Below the pieces are notes generated by a model. That model ran no database searches and was not told the DNA's origin. It was given only the letters and a program-made list of their open reading frames with translations. This document shows, one piece after another, positions 1 through 6,446 of a stretch of DNA of 11,724 nucleotides; position 1 is the stretch's first letter; each line of letters begins with the position of its first letter. The position numbers and the translations under genes were made by a program. The DNA comes from Clostridia bacterium. GTDB lineage: Bacteria > Bacillota > Clostridia > Christensenellales > Borkfalkiaceae. The stretch spans positions 3,498 through 15,221 of the forward strand of contig JAIDOO010000373.1 in NCBI GenBank assembly GCA_029063275.1, read 5' to 3'.

Positions 1-5
1 ACGTA

Positions 6-36
6 AGACAGGGGGAAAATACTCTTTTTCCCCTGT
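6..36. other. Inverted repeat downstream of rpmH
   Basis: About 11 bp of near-perfect inverted repeat (CAGGGGGAAAA pairing with TTTTTCCCCTG, one G-T pair) around a short loop. It lies about 60 bases past the rpmH stop. On the minus strand no T-run follows, so it is not a canonical terminator for rpmH; on the plus strand TTGAAAATTTTTT follows, which is closer to a terminator for something left of the window. It could also be an attenuator or mRNA-stabilising hairpin before a downstream gene such as rnpA, which is usual after rpmH but not visible here. Role uncertain. Confidence 0.4.
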
Positions 37-94
37 TGAAAATTTTTTGAAAGTCAGAGTTTTTCTTTATTCTTAAATAATTCAAACGATTAAT

Positions 95-229
95 TTAAGC
101 GGAAAGCTTTTTTCTGCCCTTATCTCTTCTTCTCTTCAATACCTTTCTGCCTGCGGTTGAAGCCATTCTCTTTCTGAAGCCGTGTACTTTGCTTCTCTGT
201 CTCTTTTTGGGTTGATAAGTTCTTTTCAT
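95..229 (-). CDS. rpmH: 50S ribosomal protein L34
   Basis: A 44-residue protein beginning [20 protein letters not shown] and ending KGRKKLSA, the classic L34 sequence and length. L34 is a very basic protein of the large ribosomal subunit that binds 23S rRNA. The ATG at 229 is preceded by AAGGA about ten bases upstream, and a good sigma-A promoter lies about 50 bases further up. In most bacteria rpmH lies next to dnaA and is followed by rnpA; here its upstream neighbour is dnaN in the same direction and no dnaA is present. The 94 bases after its stop show no rnpA start. Identification is essentially certain from sequence. Confidence 0.97.
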   Translation of the reverse strand: MKRTYQPKKRQRSKVHGFRKRMASTAGRKVLKRRRDKGRKKLSA

Positions 230-275
230 TTTTTTATATTCCTTTTATTTTTATAGTTTAATTAATGATTTTTTA

Positions 276-304
276 ATTTTATCGTTTAACGTATATTAAG
301 TCAA
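276..304 (-). promoter_or_regulatory. Sigma-A promoter of rpmH
   Basis: On the minus strand, TTGACT (299-304) and TAAAAT (276-281) are separated by exactly 17 bases, 5/6 matches to each consensus hexamer. The predicted start is about 40 bases before the rpmH ATG. The -35 hexamer coincides with the conserved GATTGAC end of a degenerate copy of the 3'-end repeat (300-326). Confidence 0.7.
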
Positions 305-326
305 TCAAATTTGACGTTTAATAAAC
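300..326 (-). repeat. Degenerate copy (E) of the 3'-end two-hairpin repeat
   Basis: On the minus strand this stretch has a small hairpin GTTT-ATT-AAAC and ends TTTGATTGAC, matching the first hairpin and the last bases of full copies A and B just upstream. The second hairpin is missing, so it reads as a truncated unit. The call depends on the neighbouring clear copies and on the shared TGATTGAC terminus. Confidence 0.45.
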
Positions 327-331
327 TTTTA

Positions 332-378
332 GTCAATCAGGTGTTGCCGTAATTAAGATACGGAACAAACATCGTTTG
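332..378 (-). repeat. 3'-end two-hairpin repeat, copy B
   Basis: Second unit after dnaN, on the minus strand and 47 bases long. Hairpin 1 is CAAAC-GAT-GTTTG. After TTC comes hairpin 2, CCGTA-TCTTAAT-TACGG (perfect 5 bp). The unit ends CAACACCTGATTGAC. It is 58 bases from copy A, counted from the same point in each unit, and nearly identical to it. No T-run follows, so it is not a standard terminator. It lies in the dnaN 3' region, before the rpmH promoter. Confidence 0.8.
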
Positions 379-389
379 ATTTGCGTTTT

Positions 390-436
390 GTCAATCAAGT
401 GCTGCCGCAATTAAGATACGGAACAAACGTTGTTTG
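390..436 (-). repeat. 3'-end two-hairpin repeat, copy A, abutting dnaN stop
   Basis: The unit begins on the base directly after the dnaN TAA (437-439). Hairpin 1 is CAAAC-AAC-GTTTG; then TTC; hairpin 2 is CCGTA-TCTTAAT-TGCGG; the end is CAGCACTTGATTGAC. The single change in hairpin 2 relative to copy B leaves a U-G wobble on the dnaN-sense RNA but a C-A mismatch on the opposite strand, which favours an RNA made in the dnaN direction. Total 47 bases. Confidence 0.82.
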
Positions 437-1543
437 TTAACCGTTCGCCGCAGTTCTTACGGGAAGAATAAGATACAGGTTGTCCTTGTCGTTTGCGTTT
501 TCGCAGGTAAAGGGCTGAATCTGGTTATTGAACGAAAGTACAATTTCCTCTTCCGAAAGCGCGTTTACCGCGTCGATTATAAATTTGGAATTCATAGCAA
601 TTCTTACGTCCTTGCCCTCGACGTCCGCCTTTACCGGCTCCTGCACGCTTCCTATTTCCGAATTGGAAGAAACGTCTATTCTGTCGCCGTTTATATCGAA
701 AATTATAAGACTGTTTTTGTCGTTTCTTACAAGAATCGCCGCGCGCTCGATGCTCGCTTTAAGCAAATCCTTGTTTACCGTAACGACGGTTATAAAATCT
801 TTGGGGATAATATTTTCTTTCTTAATAAAATCTCCGCTGTAAAGACGAGATGTCAGAACGGTGTTATCCGCAGAAACCAAAATCATTCCGCGCTGTACGA
901 AAATTTCGGTTTCGCCGTCGCTTTCGGGAATCATTTTCTCGATTTCGTTGAGTGTTCTCGCAGGACACACAATTTCAAGGTCGCCCGTAGAAGAAATAAC
1001 CTTTCCCTTAACCGTTGCAAGACGGAAGCCGTCTAATGAGGTTACGCAGATGTCGTTTCCGGTGATTACAAACTGGCAACCCTTTAAAATGGGGCGCGAA
1101 TCGTCGCTTGCACAGCAGAAAGAGGTTGAATTTATAAATTTCTTCAAATCCGAAGTTTTAAGTCTGAAACTGCTTTCGTTTATATTGGTATCCATGCGCG
1201 GGAACTCGTCCGCGGGCAAAACCTGCATGTCCGTCTGGCTGTCGGCATAGATAATATCCATTTTTTTGCCGTCGGTCGAAAGGGTGATCTGCACGCCTTC
1301 GAGCTTTTTTATAAAATCGGCAAAATACTTACCGGGAACACAGACCTCGCCCTCTTCGTATACGTCCGCTTTTATCGTTTTGCAGATAGAAATTTCGTTA
1401 TCGGTAGCGGTAAGGGTCAAATTGTCGTTTTCGGCAGAAAGTTTAATACATTCCAAAACGGGTACGGTCGTTTTGCTTGCGCAAGCTTTAACAACCTTTA
1501 ACACTGCGTCGGATAAATCGATACCTTCACATACGGCTTTCAT
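437..1543 (-). CDS. dnaN: DNA polymerase III beta subunit (sliding clamp)
   Basis: A 368-residue protein, normal length for the bacterial clamp. It forms a ring of two subunits around DNA and tethers polymerase III and other replication and repair proteins. Visible family features are the N-terminal clamp domain with TTVPVLECIKL, the central segment with DEFPRM and SRPILKG, and the C-terminal LPVRT typical of clamp ends. The ATG at 1543 has a strong AAGGAG seven bases upstream. dnaN normally follows dnaA in an operon; here it starts from its own divergent region opposite rsmG and runs toward rpmH. Its stop codon is immediately followed by two structured repeats instead of a terminator, so read-through toward rpmH is possible. 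Confidence 0.97.
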   Translation of the reverse strand: MKAVCEGIDLSDAVLKVVKACASKTTVPVLECIKLSAENDNLTLTATDNEISICKTIKADVYEEGEVCVPGKYFADFIKKLEGVQITLSTDGKKMDIIYADSQTDMQVLPADEFPRMDTNINESSFRLKTSDLKKFINSTSFCCASDDSRPILKGCQFVITGNDICVTSLDGFRLATVKGKVISSTGDLEIVCPARTLNEIEKMIPESDGETEIFVQRGMILVSADNTVLTSRLYSGDFIKKENIIPKDFITVVTVNKDLLKASIERAAILVRNDKNSLIIFDINGDRIDVSSNSEIGSVQEPVKADVEGKDVRIAMNSKFIIDAVNALSEEEIVLSFNNQIQPFTCENANDKDNLYLILPVRTAANG

Positions 1544-1913
1544 TAGTCGTCTCCTTCCTATGTTTTTTTATTATTTATTATTTTATTATTATAGTATATA
1601 TAGTAATAGGCGCGGTGGAAATGTGTATATCTTTTCAAAACACCGCAAAACTGTATATATAATAACAAAAATACGCTGAAAAAGCAACAAAATGAGGGCT
1701 ATTCCGTTGTGGAAAAAGTCAAAATTTTAAGTTAATAACAAAGTTGACAGTTTGTGGGTAAGTGGAAATAAAAAGAGTATAAAATTTAATGTGTCTGAGG
1801 AAAAAAGCAGAAAAAATTGAAAAATAAGGTTTGTCCACCGAAAATTGTTAATTGTGGAAAAAAACAACGGTTGATAATTTGTTTTAAATCAGTCTTTATG
1901 GTATAATGAACAT
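1544..1913. promoter_or_regulatory. dnaN-rsmG divergent region with DnaA-box-like sites
   Basis: This AT-rich 370-base region separates divergent dnaN and rsmG. A TATAAT -10 candidate for dnaN lies on the minus strand at 1588-1593, without a convincing -35. Four DnaA-box-like nonamers are seen: TGTGGAAAA (1708-1716 and 1853-1861) and TGTGGGTAA (1753-1761), each one mismatch from TGTGGATAA, plus TTGTCCACC (1831-1839), two mismatches from TTATCCACA. The three better ones face opposite to the 3836-4058 cluster. It could be one half of a split origin, or DnaA-dependent control of dnaN. No perfect box is present. Confidence 0.5.
1879..1907 (+). promoter_or_regulatory. Extended -10 promoter of rsmG
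   Basis: A perfect TATAAT (1902-1907) preceded by TGG (extended -10) has a weak TTGTTT -35 at 17-base spacing. Transcription is expected to begin around 1913-1915, which is the rsmG ATG itself (1914). There is no Shine-Dalgarno sequence in this stretch. Confidence 0.6.
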
Positions 1914-2597
1914 ATGGATACGGCAAGTTACGCGGAAATTATAAAAAACAAATGTTCGGAAAAATTCGGACAATTTGAAAGATTACTGCTGGAATATAAT
2001 AAAAAATGCAATTTAACCTCTATTACGGACGAAAAAGAGGTTTTTATAAAGCATTTTTTAGACAGTGTCTTAGGTGAAAGCTTTTTTCCGCAAAAAGCAA
2101 AAGTTGTTGAAATAGGCTCGGGCGGGGGATTTCCTTCGATACCTCTTAAAATAATAAGGGACGATTTGTCCTTTACCCTTATCGAAAGCACGGGAAAAAA
2201 ATGCAACTTTTTAAACGATGCTGTGGAAAAAATCGGCTTAAACTGTGTACAAGTTTTAAATATACGTGCCGAGGACGGGGCAAAAGACAAAAATTTAAGG
2301 GAGAAATTTGACGTTGCCTGTGCGAGAGCGGTTGCAAGACTCAACGTTCTTTGCGAGTACTGCCTGCCCTTTGTCAGGGTAGGAGGCTCGTTTATAGCCT
2401 ATAAGGGTGAAGCCTGCGACGAGATAAAGGAAGCCGAAAACGCGGTAAAAGTACTGGGCGGAAAAATAGAAGAAGTTTTATCTTTTGATTTACCCGGTAA
2501 CGGCGGTAAAAGAAATATAATAAAAATAACCAAAATCAAGCCCACTCCGCCCGAATATCCGCGAGGTCAGGGCAGAGAGCGGAAAAATCCGCTGTAA
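1914..2597 (+). CDS. rsmG: 16S rRNA (guanine-N7) methyltransferase RsmG
   Basis: A 227-residue protein of the RsmG/GidB family, which methylates N7 of a guanine in the 530 loop of 16S rRNA (G527 in E. coli numbering) using S-adenosylmethionine. Signature segments are NLTSI (residues 33-37), HFLDS near 47-51, the SAM-binding EIGSGGGFPSIPL (66-78), ARAVARL (137-143) and a C-terminal TPPEYPR. Length is slightly short of the usual 230-240 because the N-terminus is trimmed. The only usable ATG lies about 7 bases after a perfect -10 box and has no ribosome binding site, so the mRNA may be leaderless. A SLOG-type gene follows 12 bases later and is probably co-transcribed. Confidence 0.95.
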   Translation: MDTASYAEIIKNKCSEKFGQFERLLLEYNKKCNLTSITDEKEVFIKHFLDSVLGESFFPQKAKVVEIGSGGGFPSIPLKIIRDDLSFTLIESTGKKCNFLNDAVEKIGLNCVQVLNIRAEDGAKDKNLREKFDVACARAVARLNVLCEYCLPFVRVGGSFIAYKGEACDEIKEAENAVKVLGGKIEEVLSFDLPGNGGKRNIIKITKIKPTPPEYPRGQGRERKNPL

Positions 2598-2609
2598 GGA
2601 ATTATTTAT

Positions 2610-3062
2610 ATGTATAAGACGTGCGCGTTCAGCGGACACAGGAATTTAAACGGGTATGACTTCGATTCGGCTCTTTTAGACAGGGTAATTTTGAACCTTA
2701 TCAAAAACGGTACCGAAAATTTTTTATGCGGAATGGCTTTGGGCTTCGATATGACCGCCGCCGAAAGCGTAATACAGTTAAAAAAACAGTTTAGCATAAA
2801 GCTTACCGCCGTACTTCCCTGCGAGGATCAGAGCGAAAGCTTTTCCGAAGCCAGTAAATCGAGATACAATAGAATACTTAACTGTTGCGACGAAGTAATT
2901 ACTCTTTCAAAGGAATATTACAAGGGTTGTATGCACGCCCGCGACAGGTATTTGGTTGAAAATGCGCAGGCGGTTGTATGTTTTTTAAGAAAACACAGCG
3001 GCGGAACCTATTACACAGTCAATTATGCAAAAAAACTAAACGTCCCTTTAATCGAGTTATAA
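2610..3062 (+). CDS. SLOG-fold protein, DUF1273/YpsA-like
   Basis: A 150-residue protein starting MYKTCAFSGHR. FSGHR (7-11), the FLCGMALGFDMTAAE stretch (38-52) and HSGGTYYTV (129-137) fit the Rossmann-like SLOG superfamily, DUF1273 branch, proposed to bind nucleotides or related ligands. The best-known relative is Bacillus YpsA, linked to cell division and stress, but similarity visible by eye is limited to the nucleotide-binding-type loops, so no specific function is claimed. AAGGA lies upstream of the ATG and rsmG ends 12 bases before it, suggesting a two-gene operon closed by the terminator at 3069-3094. Confidence 0.8.
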   Translation: MYKTCAFSGHRNLNGYDFDSALLDRVILNLIKNGTENFLCGMALGFDMTAAESVIQLKKQFSIKLTAVLPCEDQSESFSEASKSRYNRILNCCDEVITLSKEYYKGCMHARDRYLVENAQAVVCFLRKHSGGTYYTVNYAKKLNVPLIEL

Positions 3063-3068
3063 AAAAAG

Positions 3069-3094
3069 CCTTCCTTGTCGGGAAGGTGTTTTTT
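3069..3094 (+). terminator. Rho-independent terminator after the SLOG gene
   Basis: CCTTCC (3069-3074), six-base loop, GGAAGG (3081-3086), then TGTTTTTT. An A-run on the left side (3061-3067) means it can also act on the minus strand, for yyaC, which ends at 3107. It therefore probably serves both convergent genes. Confidence 0.88.
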
Positions 3095-3106
3095 ATTTAC
3101 GGTTTT

Positions 3107-3691
3107 TTATAAAAAAGCTTTAAATGCGTTTGCCTCCGCTTCTCTGACGTTGCTGTTTTGAATGTAGTCCAAAATAAAAGAGGCTACGCCCTCGGCAATA
3201 ATTTCAGACATTTTATATACTACATTTAACCTGGTTGCCGAAAAGAGTGCGTAATTGAATACCGATTTTTCGGCGATAATTCCCATAATCGAAATATCGC
3301 CGACCTTTGTAAGGCGTTTGTTTGCTCCGCTCCCGGGCTTGATTGCCCGGCGGGCTATTTTTATAAGTCCGATATCTCCCGCAAGCCCGACAGCGGCGTC
3401 GATGGCAATAACGGGACTTGCAGGGTGAGTCGCTTTTAAAAATTCGTTCATATATTTCACCTCGTGCGCGGTGATAGGTTTTGCCAGAGTTCCGTAAACA
3501 TAGCAGTTGGAGCCTAAAAGCCTTTCTTTGAGTTTGGTGCCCGTAACAGGTCCGAGAGAGTCCCCCACCGACAAATCACTGCCTATGCAAAGAATTACGG
3601 GAGCCGCCTCTGCGGTTTTTATTATTTTTTTAAGAGCTAAGCACACACCGCCGGGTGCCAGCGAATTATATAAATTAAAGGAGTAGTCCAT
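3107..3691 (-). CDS. yyaC: YyaC-type spore GPR-like endopeptidase (DUF1256)
   Basis: A 194-residue protein with the DUF1256/YyaC pattern: ILCIGSDLSVGDSLGP (33-48), IDAAVG (97-102) and IKPGSGANKRLTKVGDISI (117-135). The family is related to the germination protease GPR, which degrades small acid-soluble spore proteins; YyaC is found in spore formers and in Bacillus also sits near soj/spo0J. The ATG at 3691 follows AGGTGA a few bases upstream. On the minus strand a TATAAT (3731-3736) is a possible -10, but a sporulation sigma factor is more likely for this function and I could not define its site. It is convergent with the SLOG gene. Confidence 0.88.
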   Translation of the reverse strand: MDYSFNLYNSLAPGGVCLALKKIIKTAEAAPVILCIGSDLSVGDSLGPVTGTKLKERLLGSNCYVYGTLAKPITAHEVKYMNEFLKATHPASPVIAIDAAVGLAGDIGLIKIARRAIKPGSGANKRLTKVGDISIMGIIAEKSVFNYALFSATRLNVVYKMSEIIAEGVASFILDYIQNSNVREAEANAFKAFL

Positions 3692-3835
3692 AATTCACCT
3701 CAGGCAAATTTATTGACAGCTTTCTCATTTATTATAATTAATCCGCGTAAATTGTGTTCATCGGCATTTTTCAAAGCATATAAATATAAGACGTTGTTTT
3801 ACTCTTGCCGATAAAAAAATCAATATTCAAAAAAA

Positions 3836-4058
3836 TTATCCACATTAATTCCACAATTTAACAACTATCCACATTTTTGCCTTTTGGCTGAAAAAGCGGA
3901 TTCAAGTAATTTTATCCACAAAAATTGCCCAAACTAACCTTAAAAGGCGGTTTTATCAGAAACAGGGCTTTGAACGGAAAAATTTAATCCACAGAGGTTT
4001 AAAGACCGCCTTAAAAAGTATAAAAAAATTATCCACACCCATTCAAAATTTATCAACA
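3836..4058 (+). other. oriC: Candidate oriC: cluster of seven DnaA boxes
   Basis: Three perfect TTATCCACA boxes (3836-3844, 3912-3920, 4029-4037), three one-mismatch boxes (CTATCCACA 3865-3873, TAATCCACA 3985-3993, TTATCAACA 4050-4058) and one weaker site (AATTCCACA 3847-3855) lie within 223 bases in the same orientation. AT-rich DNA flanks them and two parS sites follow within 80 bases. No protein-coding gene is seen between 3692 and the ftsH start. Together with dnaN, rsmG and parAB nearby this is the best replication origin candidate. The 3692-3835 part is AT-rich, could hold the unwinding element and carries the yyaC promoter region. Confidence 0.82.
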
Positions 4059-4091
4059 ATTCCAGAAAAGGGTAAAAATAACCGCGCTTTG

Positions 4092-4107
4092 TGTTTCACG
4101 TGAAACA
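4092..4107. other. parS: parS site 1
   Basis: TGTTTCACGTGAAACA is an exact match to the 16-bp consensus for Spo0J/ParB binding and a perfect palindrome. It lies 34 bases after the last DnaA box, so ParB loading and origin function are adjacent here. Confidence 0.95.
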
Positions 4108-4134
4108 ATGATTATACAAAAAAATCGGAGGAAG

Positions 4135-4150
4135 GGTTTCACGTGAAACG
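4135..4150. other. parS: parS site 2
   Basis: The 14-bp core GTTTCACGTGAAAC (4136-4149) is perfect; only the outermost bases differ from consensus. It is spaced 43 bases from site 1. Confidence 0.9.
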
Positions 4151-4180
4151 TAAAAACGGGTCAGATTCAGGCAGGTGCAA

Positions 4181-4250
4181 GGGTTTTTGACCGCCTACTT
4201 GTCCTTTTTTGACTTAAAAACCCGCCCCGGGGTTACACCTTTATAAGGTG
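4181..4250. other. Inverted repeats upstream of ftsH
   Basis: Two structures lie between the parS sites and the ftsH promoter: GGGTTTTT (4181-4188) paired with AAAAACCC (4216-4223), and a compact palindrome CACCTT-TAT-AAGGTG (4236-4250). Neither has a terminator-type T-run on the plus strand. They could be protein-binding sites or origin structure. I see no gene in 4151-4334. Confidence 0.4.
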
Positions 4251-4280
4251 AAAAACAGGTAAAATTTGGGTGAGAGTGGC

Positions 4281-4297
4281 AAATAAATACTTTATTT
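4281..4297. promoter_or_regulatory. AT-rich palindrome abutting ftsH promoter
   Basis: AAATAAA-TAC-TTTATTT is a perfect 7-bp inverted repeat that ends two bases before the ftsH -35 hexamer. Its position suits an operator or activator site, but AT-rich palindromes also arise by chance. Confidence 0.35.
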
Positions 4298-4299
4298 AC

Positions 4300-4328
4300 T
4301 TGAAAAGCTTACCCCGTTGTGCTAAAAT
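4300..4328 (+). promoter_or_regulatory. Sigma-A promoter of ftsH
   Basis: TTGAAA (4300-4305), 17-base spacer, TAAAAT (4323-4328) with TGC before it (extended -10). Predicted transcription start is about 4335, giving a roughly 48-base leader before the TTG start codon. Confidence 0.75.
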
Positions 4329-4382
4329 GGGTCTATGCGGACGGAAAGTACCGCAACTTTATTATTTATAAGGAGTTTTGTT

Positions 4383-6416
4383 TTGAGCAAAAAAGGAAAA
4401 GTTATAATGTGGTTCATTATCTTCGTCCTCATTGCCGCGGTGGTTGCGATTATCGTTACCAACGTTATGAAGGGCGGAGCCAAGAAGATTGAAATTACTA
4501 CCTTTATGAGCTACATGGAAAATGCGAAGTATTACGACGAGGACGGCAAACCTCGCGTAAACGGTGAAGAAGTGGTTGACGAAGAGGGCAACGTGCTTGA
4601 AGGCTACACCGTGAACAGCAACGGCGTAATCGTCAAGGTTGACGAAAGCGGCAAAGAAGAGCCTTTGATAGTTATATGGAGGGTTGCCGCGAAGGACTAT
4701 GAGTACACGGGCTACACCAAAAACGCCAAGGGCGATTACGTTAAGACCTACTACTGCTACGGACCCTCTACCTTCGGCTCGGGCAGTCTTGAACAGATTG
4801 ACGAGTGGCGGAGCTGGGGCATCGTGGTAGACCAGACCAACCCCAATGCGGGAAGCTGGTGGTCCACCGTTTTGTACGTCGTAATGATTGTGGGCGTGTG
4901 CGTGGTGTTCTTCTTCATTGTCCGCTCGTCCATGGGCGGAGCGGGTAAGGTAATGAGCTTCGCCAAGACCAAGGCGAGAATTTCAACCAATATAAAGGTC
5001 CGCTTTGCCGACGTTGCAGGTGCGGAAGAGGAAAAGGTCGAACTTGCCGAAGTGGTTGAGTTTTTACGCCAGCCCAAAAAGTTCTCCGACTTAGGAGCGA
5101 GAATTCCCAAGGGCGTTCTTTTGGTAGGTCCTCCGGGAACAGGTAAAACCCTGTTTGCAAAAGCGGTTGCAGGCGAGGCGGGCGTTCCCTTCTTCTCGGT
5201 TTCGGGTTCTGACTTCGTTGAAATGTACGTCGGTGTGGGTGCCTCGCGTGTACGCGACCTATTTGAAATGGCTAAAAAGAATCAGCCCTGCATAATCTTC
5301 GTAGACGAAATCGACGCCGTGGGCAGACACCGCGGAGCGGGTCTCGGCGGCGGTAACGACGAAAGAGAGCAGACCTTAAACCAGATACTCGTGCAGATGG
5401 ACGGCTTCGAATCCAACGAGGGTGTAATCGTTATGGCGGCTACAAACCGTGCCGACATTCTCGACCCCGCCTTAACCCGTCCCGGCAGATTTGACAGGCA
5501 GGTGTTTGTAAATCTTCCCGACGTTAAGGGCAGGGAACAGATTTTAAAGGTTCACGCACGCAACAAACCCCTTGCTCCCGACATTAATCTTAAAAATATC
5601 GCAAGGCTTTCGGCAGGTTTCTCGGGTGCGGACCTTGCAAACCTTTTAAACGAAGCGGCTATCCTTGCCGCCCGCAACGACAATAAATTTATTACCAATG
5701 CGGATTTGTTTGAGGCTTTTGATAAAGTTGCAATGGGTCCCGCTAAAAAGAGCAAGGTTGTAACCGAGCAGGAAAAACGCATTACCGCTTTCCACGAATC
5801 TGGACACGCGATTCTCGCAAGACTCTGCGAAAACTGCGATCCCGTTCACGAAGTAACCATAATTCCCCGAGGTCAGGCAGGCGGCTACACAATGATGCGG
5901 CCCGAAAACGACAGGGCGTATTATTCCAAAAACTATATGCTCGACGATATCTGTATGTCCCTCGGCGGCAGGGTTGCAGAAGAACTGGTTATAAAGGATA
6001 TTTCCTCGGGTGCTTCGGGCGATATTAAAACCGCAACGAAATTTGCCCACCTTATGGTAACCGAGCTCGGTATGAGCGAAAAACTCGGACTTGTAAATTA
6101 CAGCGACGATTCGCAACCCGTATTTATCGGCAAGGATATGGCTACCCGCAGTGCTTACTCTGAAGAAACCGCAAAAATGATTGACAGCGAAGTCCGCGGA
6201 ATTATCCAGACCCAGCACGAGCGTGCGAGAAAGCTTTTAAGCGAAAACCGCTCGATACTCGACAATATGGCAAGAGTTCTTATCGAAAGGGAAACCATTT
6301 ATATGGAAGAGGTCGACCTCTTGATGCAGGGCAAAACCTATGCCGAAGTTATAGAGTTTATGGATAAAGCAGACGAAAAGAAGGATTCCAACCCCTTCAA
6401 ACGGTACGAAGGTTAA
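4383..6416 (+). CDS. ftsH: ATP-dependent zinc metalloprotease FtsH
   Basis: Membrane AAA+ protease that extracts and degrades membrane and regulatory proteins. I choose the TTG at 4383 because AAGGAG (4370-4375) precedes it by seven bases; an in-frame ATG at 4335 falls on the predicted transcription start and lacks a binding site. The 677-residue product has TM1 (about 8-28), an extracytoplasmic domain to about 160, TM2 (161-180), Walker A GPPGTGKT (249-256), Walker B IIFVDEID (304-311), the RPGRFD arginine region (366-371), zinc motif HESGH (471-475) and a likely third ligand Asp near 547. The usual HEAGH reads HESGH; both histidines and the Glu are kept. The extracytoplasmic domain is longer than typical. 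parA follows after 30 bases containing a parS. Confidence 0.96.
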   Translation: MSKKGKVIMWFIIFVLIAAVVAIIVTNVMKGGAKKIEITTFMSYMENAKYYDEDGKPRVNGEEVVDEEGNVLEGYTVNSNGVIVKVDESGKEEPLIVIWRVAAKDYEYTGYTKNAKGDYVKTYYCYGPSTFGSGSLEQIDEWRSWGIVVDQTNPNAGSWWSTVLYVVMIVGVCVVFFFIVRSSMGGAGKVMSFAKTKARISTNIKVRFADVAGAEEEKVELAEVVEFLRQPKKFSDLGARIPKGVLLVGPPGTGKTLFAKAVAGEAGVPFFSVSGSDFVEMYVGVGASRVRDLFEMAKKNQPCIIFVDEIDAVGRHRGAGLGGGNDEREQTLNQILVQMDGFESNEGVIVMAATNRADILDPALTRPGRFDRQVFVNLPDVKGREQILKVHARNKPLAPDINLKNIARLSAGFSGADLANLLNEAAILAARNDNKFITNADLFEAFDKVAMGPAKKSKVVTEQEKRITAFHESGHAILARLCENCDPVHEVTIIPRGQAGGYTMMRPENDRAYYSKNYMLDDICMSLGGRVAEELVIKDISSGASGDIKTATKFAHLMVTELGMSEKLGLVNYSDDSQPVFIGKDMATRSAYSEETAKMIDSEVRGIIQTQHERARKLLSENRSILDNMARVLIERETIYMEEVDLLMQGKTYAEVIEFMDKADEKKDSNPFKRYEG

Positions 6417-6418
6417 AA

Positions 6419-6434
6419 CGTTTCACGTGAAACG
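6419..6434. other. parS: parS site 3, between ftsH and parA
   Basis: CGTTTCACGTGAAACG is a perfect 16-bp palindrome with an intact 14-bp core. It starts two bases after the ftsH stop and ends just before the parA ribosome binding site, so bound ParB could both nucleate the partition complex and influence parAB expression. Confidence 0.92.
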
Positions 6435-6446
6435 TAAGAGGAGATT

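Noticed and set aside
332..436. Repeats after dnaN as integron attC sites
   Set aside because: attC sites also follow stop codons and fold, but the terminal GTTRRRY core and its partner are absent, and dnaN and parB are not cassette genes.
332..436. Repeats after dnaN as a CRISPR array or terminators
   Set aside because: There are only two close units with an 11-base gap, not spacer-sized, and no T-run after either hairpin.
434..1679. Plus-strand open frames opposite dnaN
   Set aside because: They lie in shadow frames of an unmistakable dnaN, lack ribosome binding sites and show no family features.
1871..1907. TTGATA at 1871 as -35 for the rsmG TATAAT
   Set aside because: The spacing is 25 bases, too long for sigma-A; the extended -10 with TTGTTT at 17 bases fits better.
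4335..4382. ATG at 4335 as the FtsH start
   Set aside because: It coincides with the predicted transcription start and has no Shine-Dalgarno; the TTG at 4383 has AAGGAG at ideal spacing and gives the standard short N-terminus before TM1.
5646..6218. Minus-strand 190-codon frame inside ftsH
   Set aside because: It is antisense to the conserved protease domain, without a binding site or known homology.
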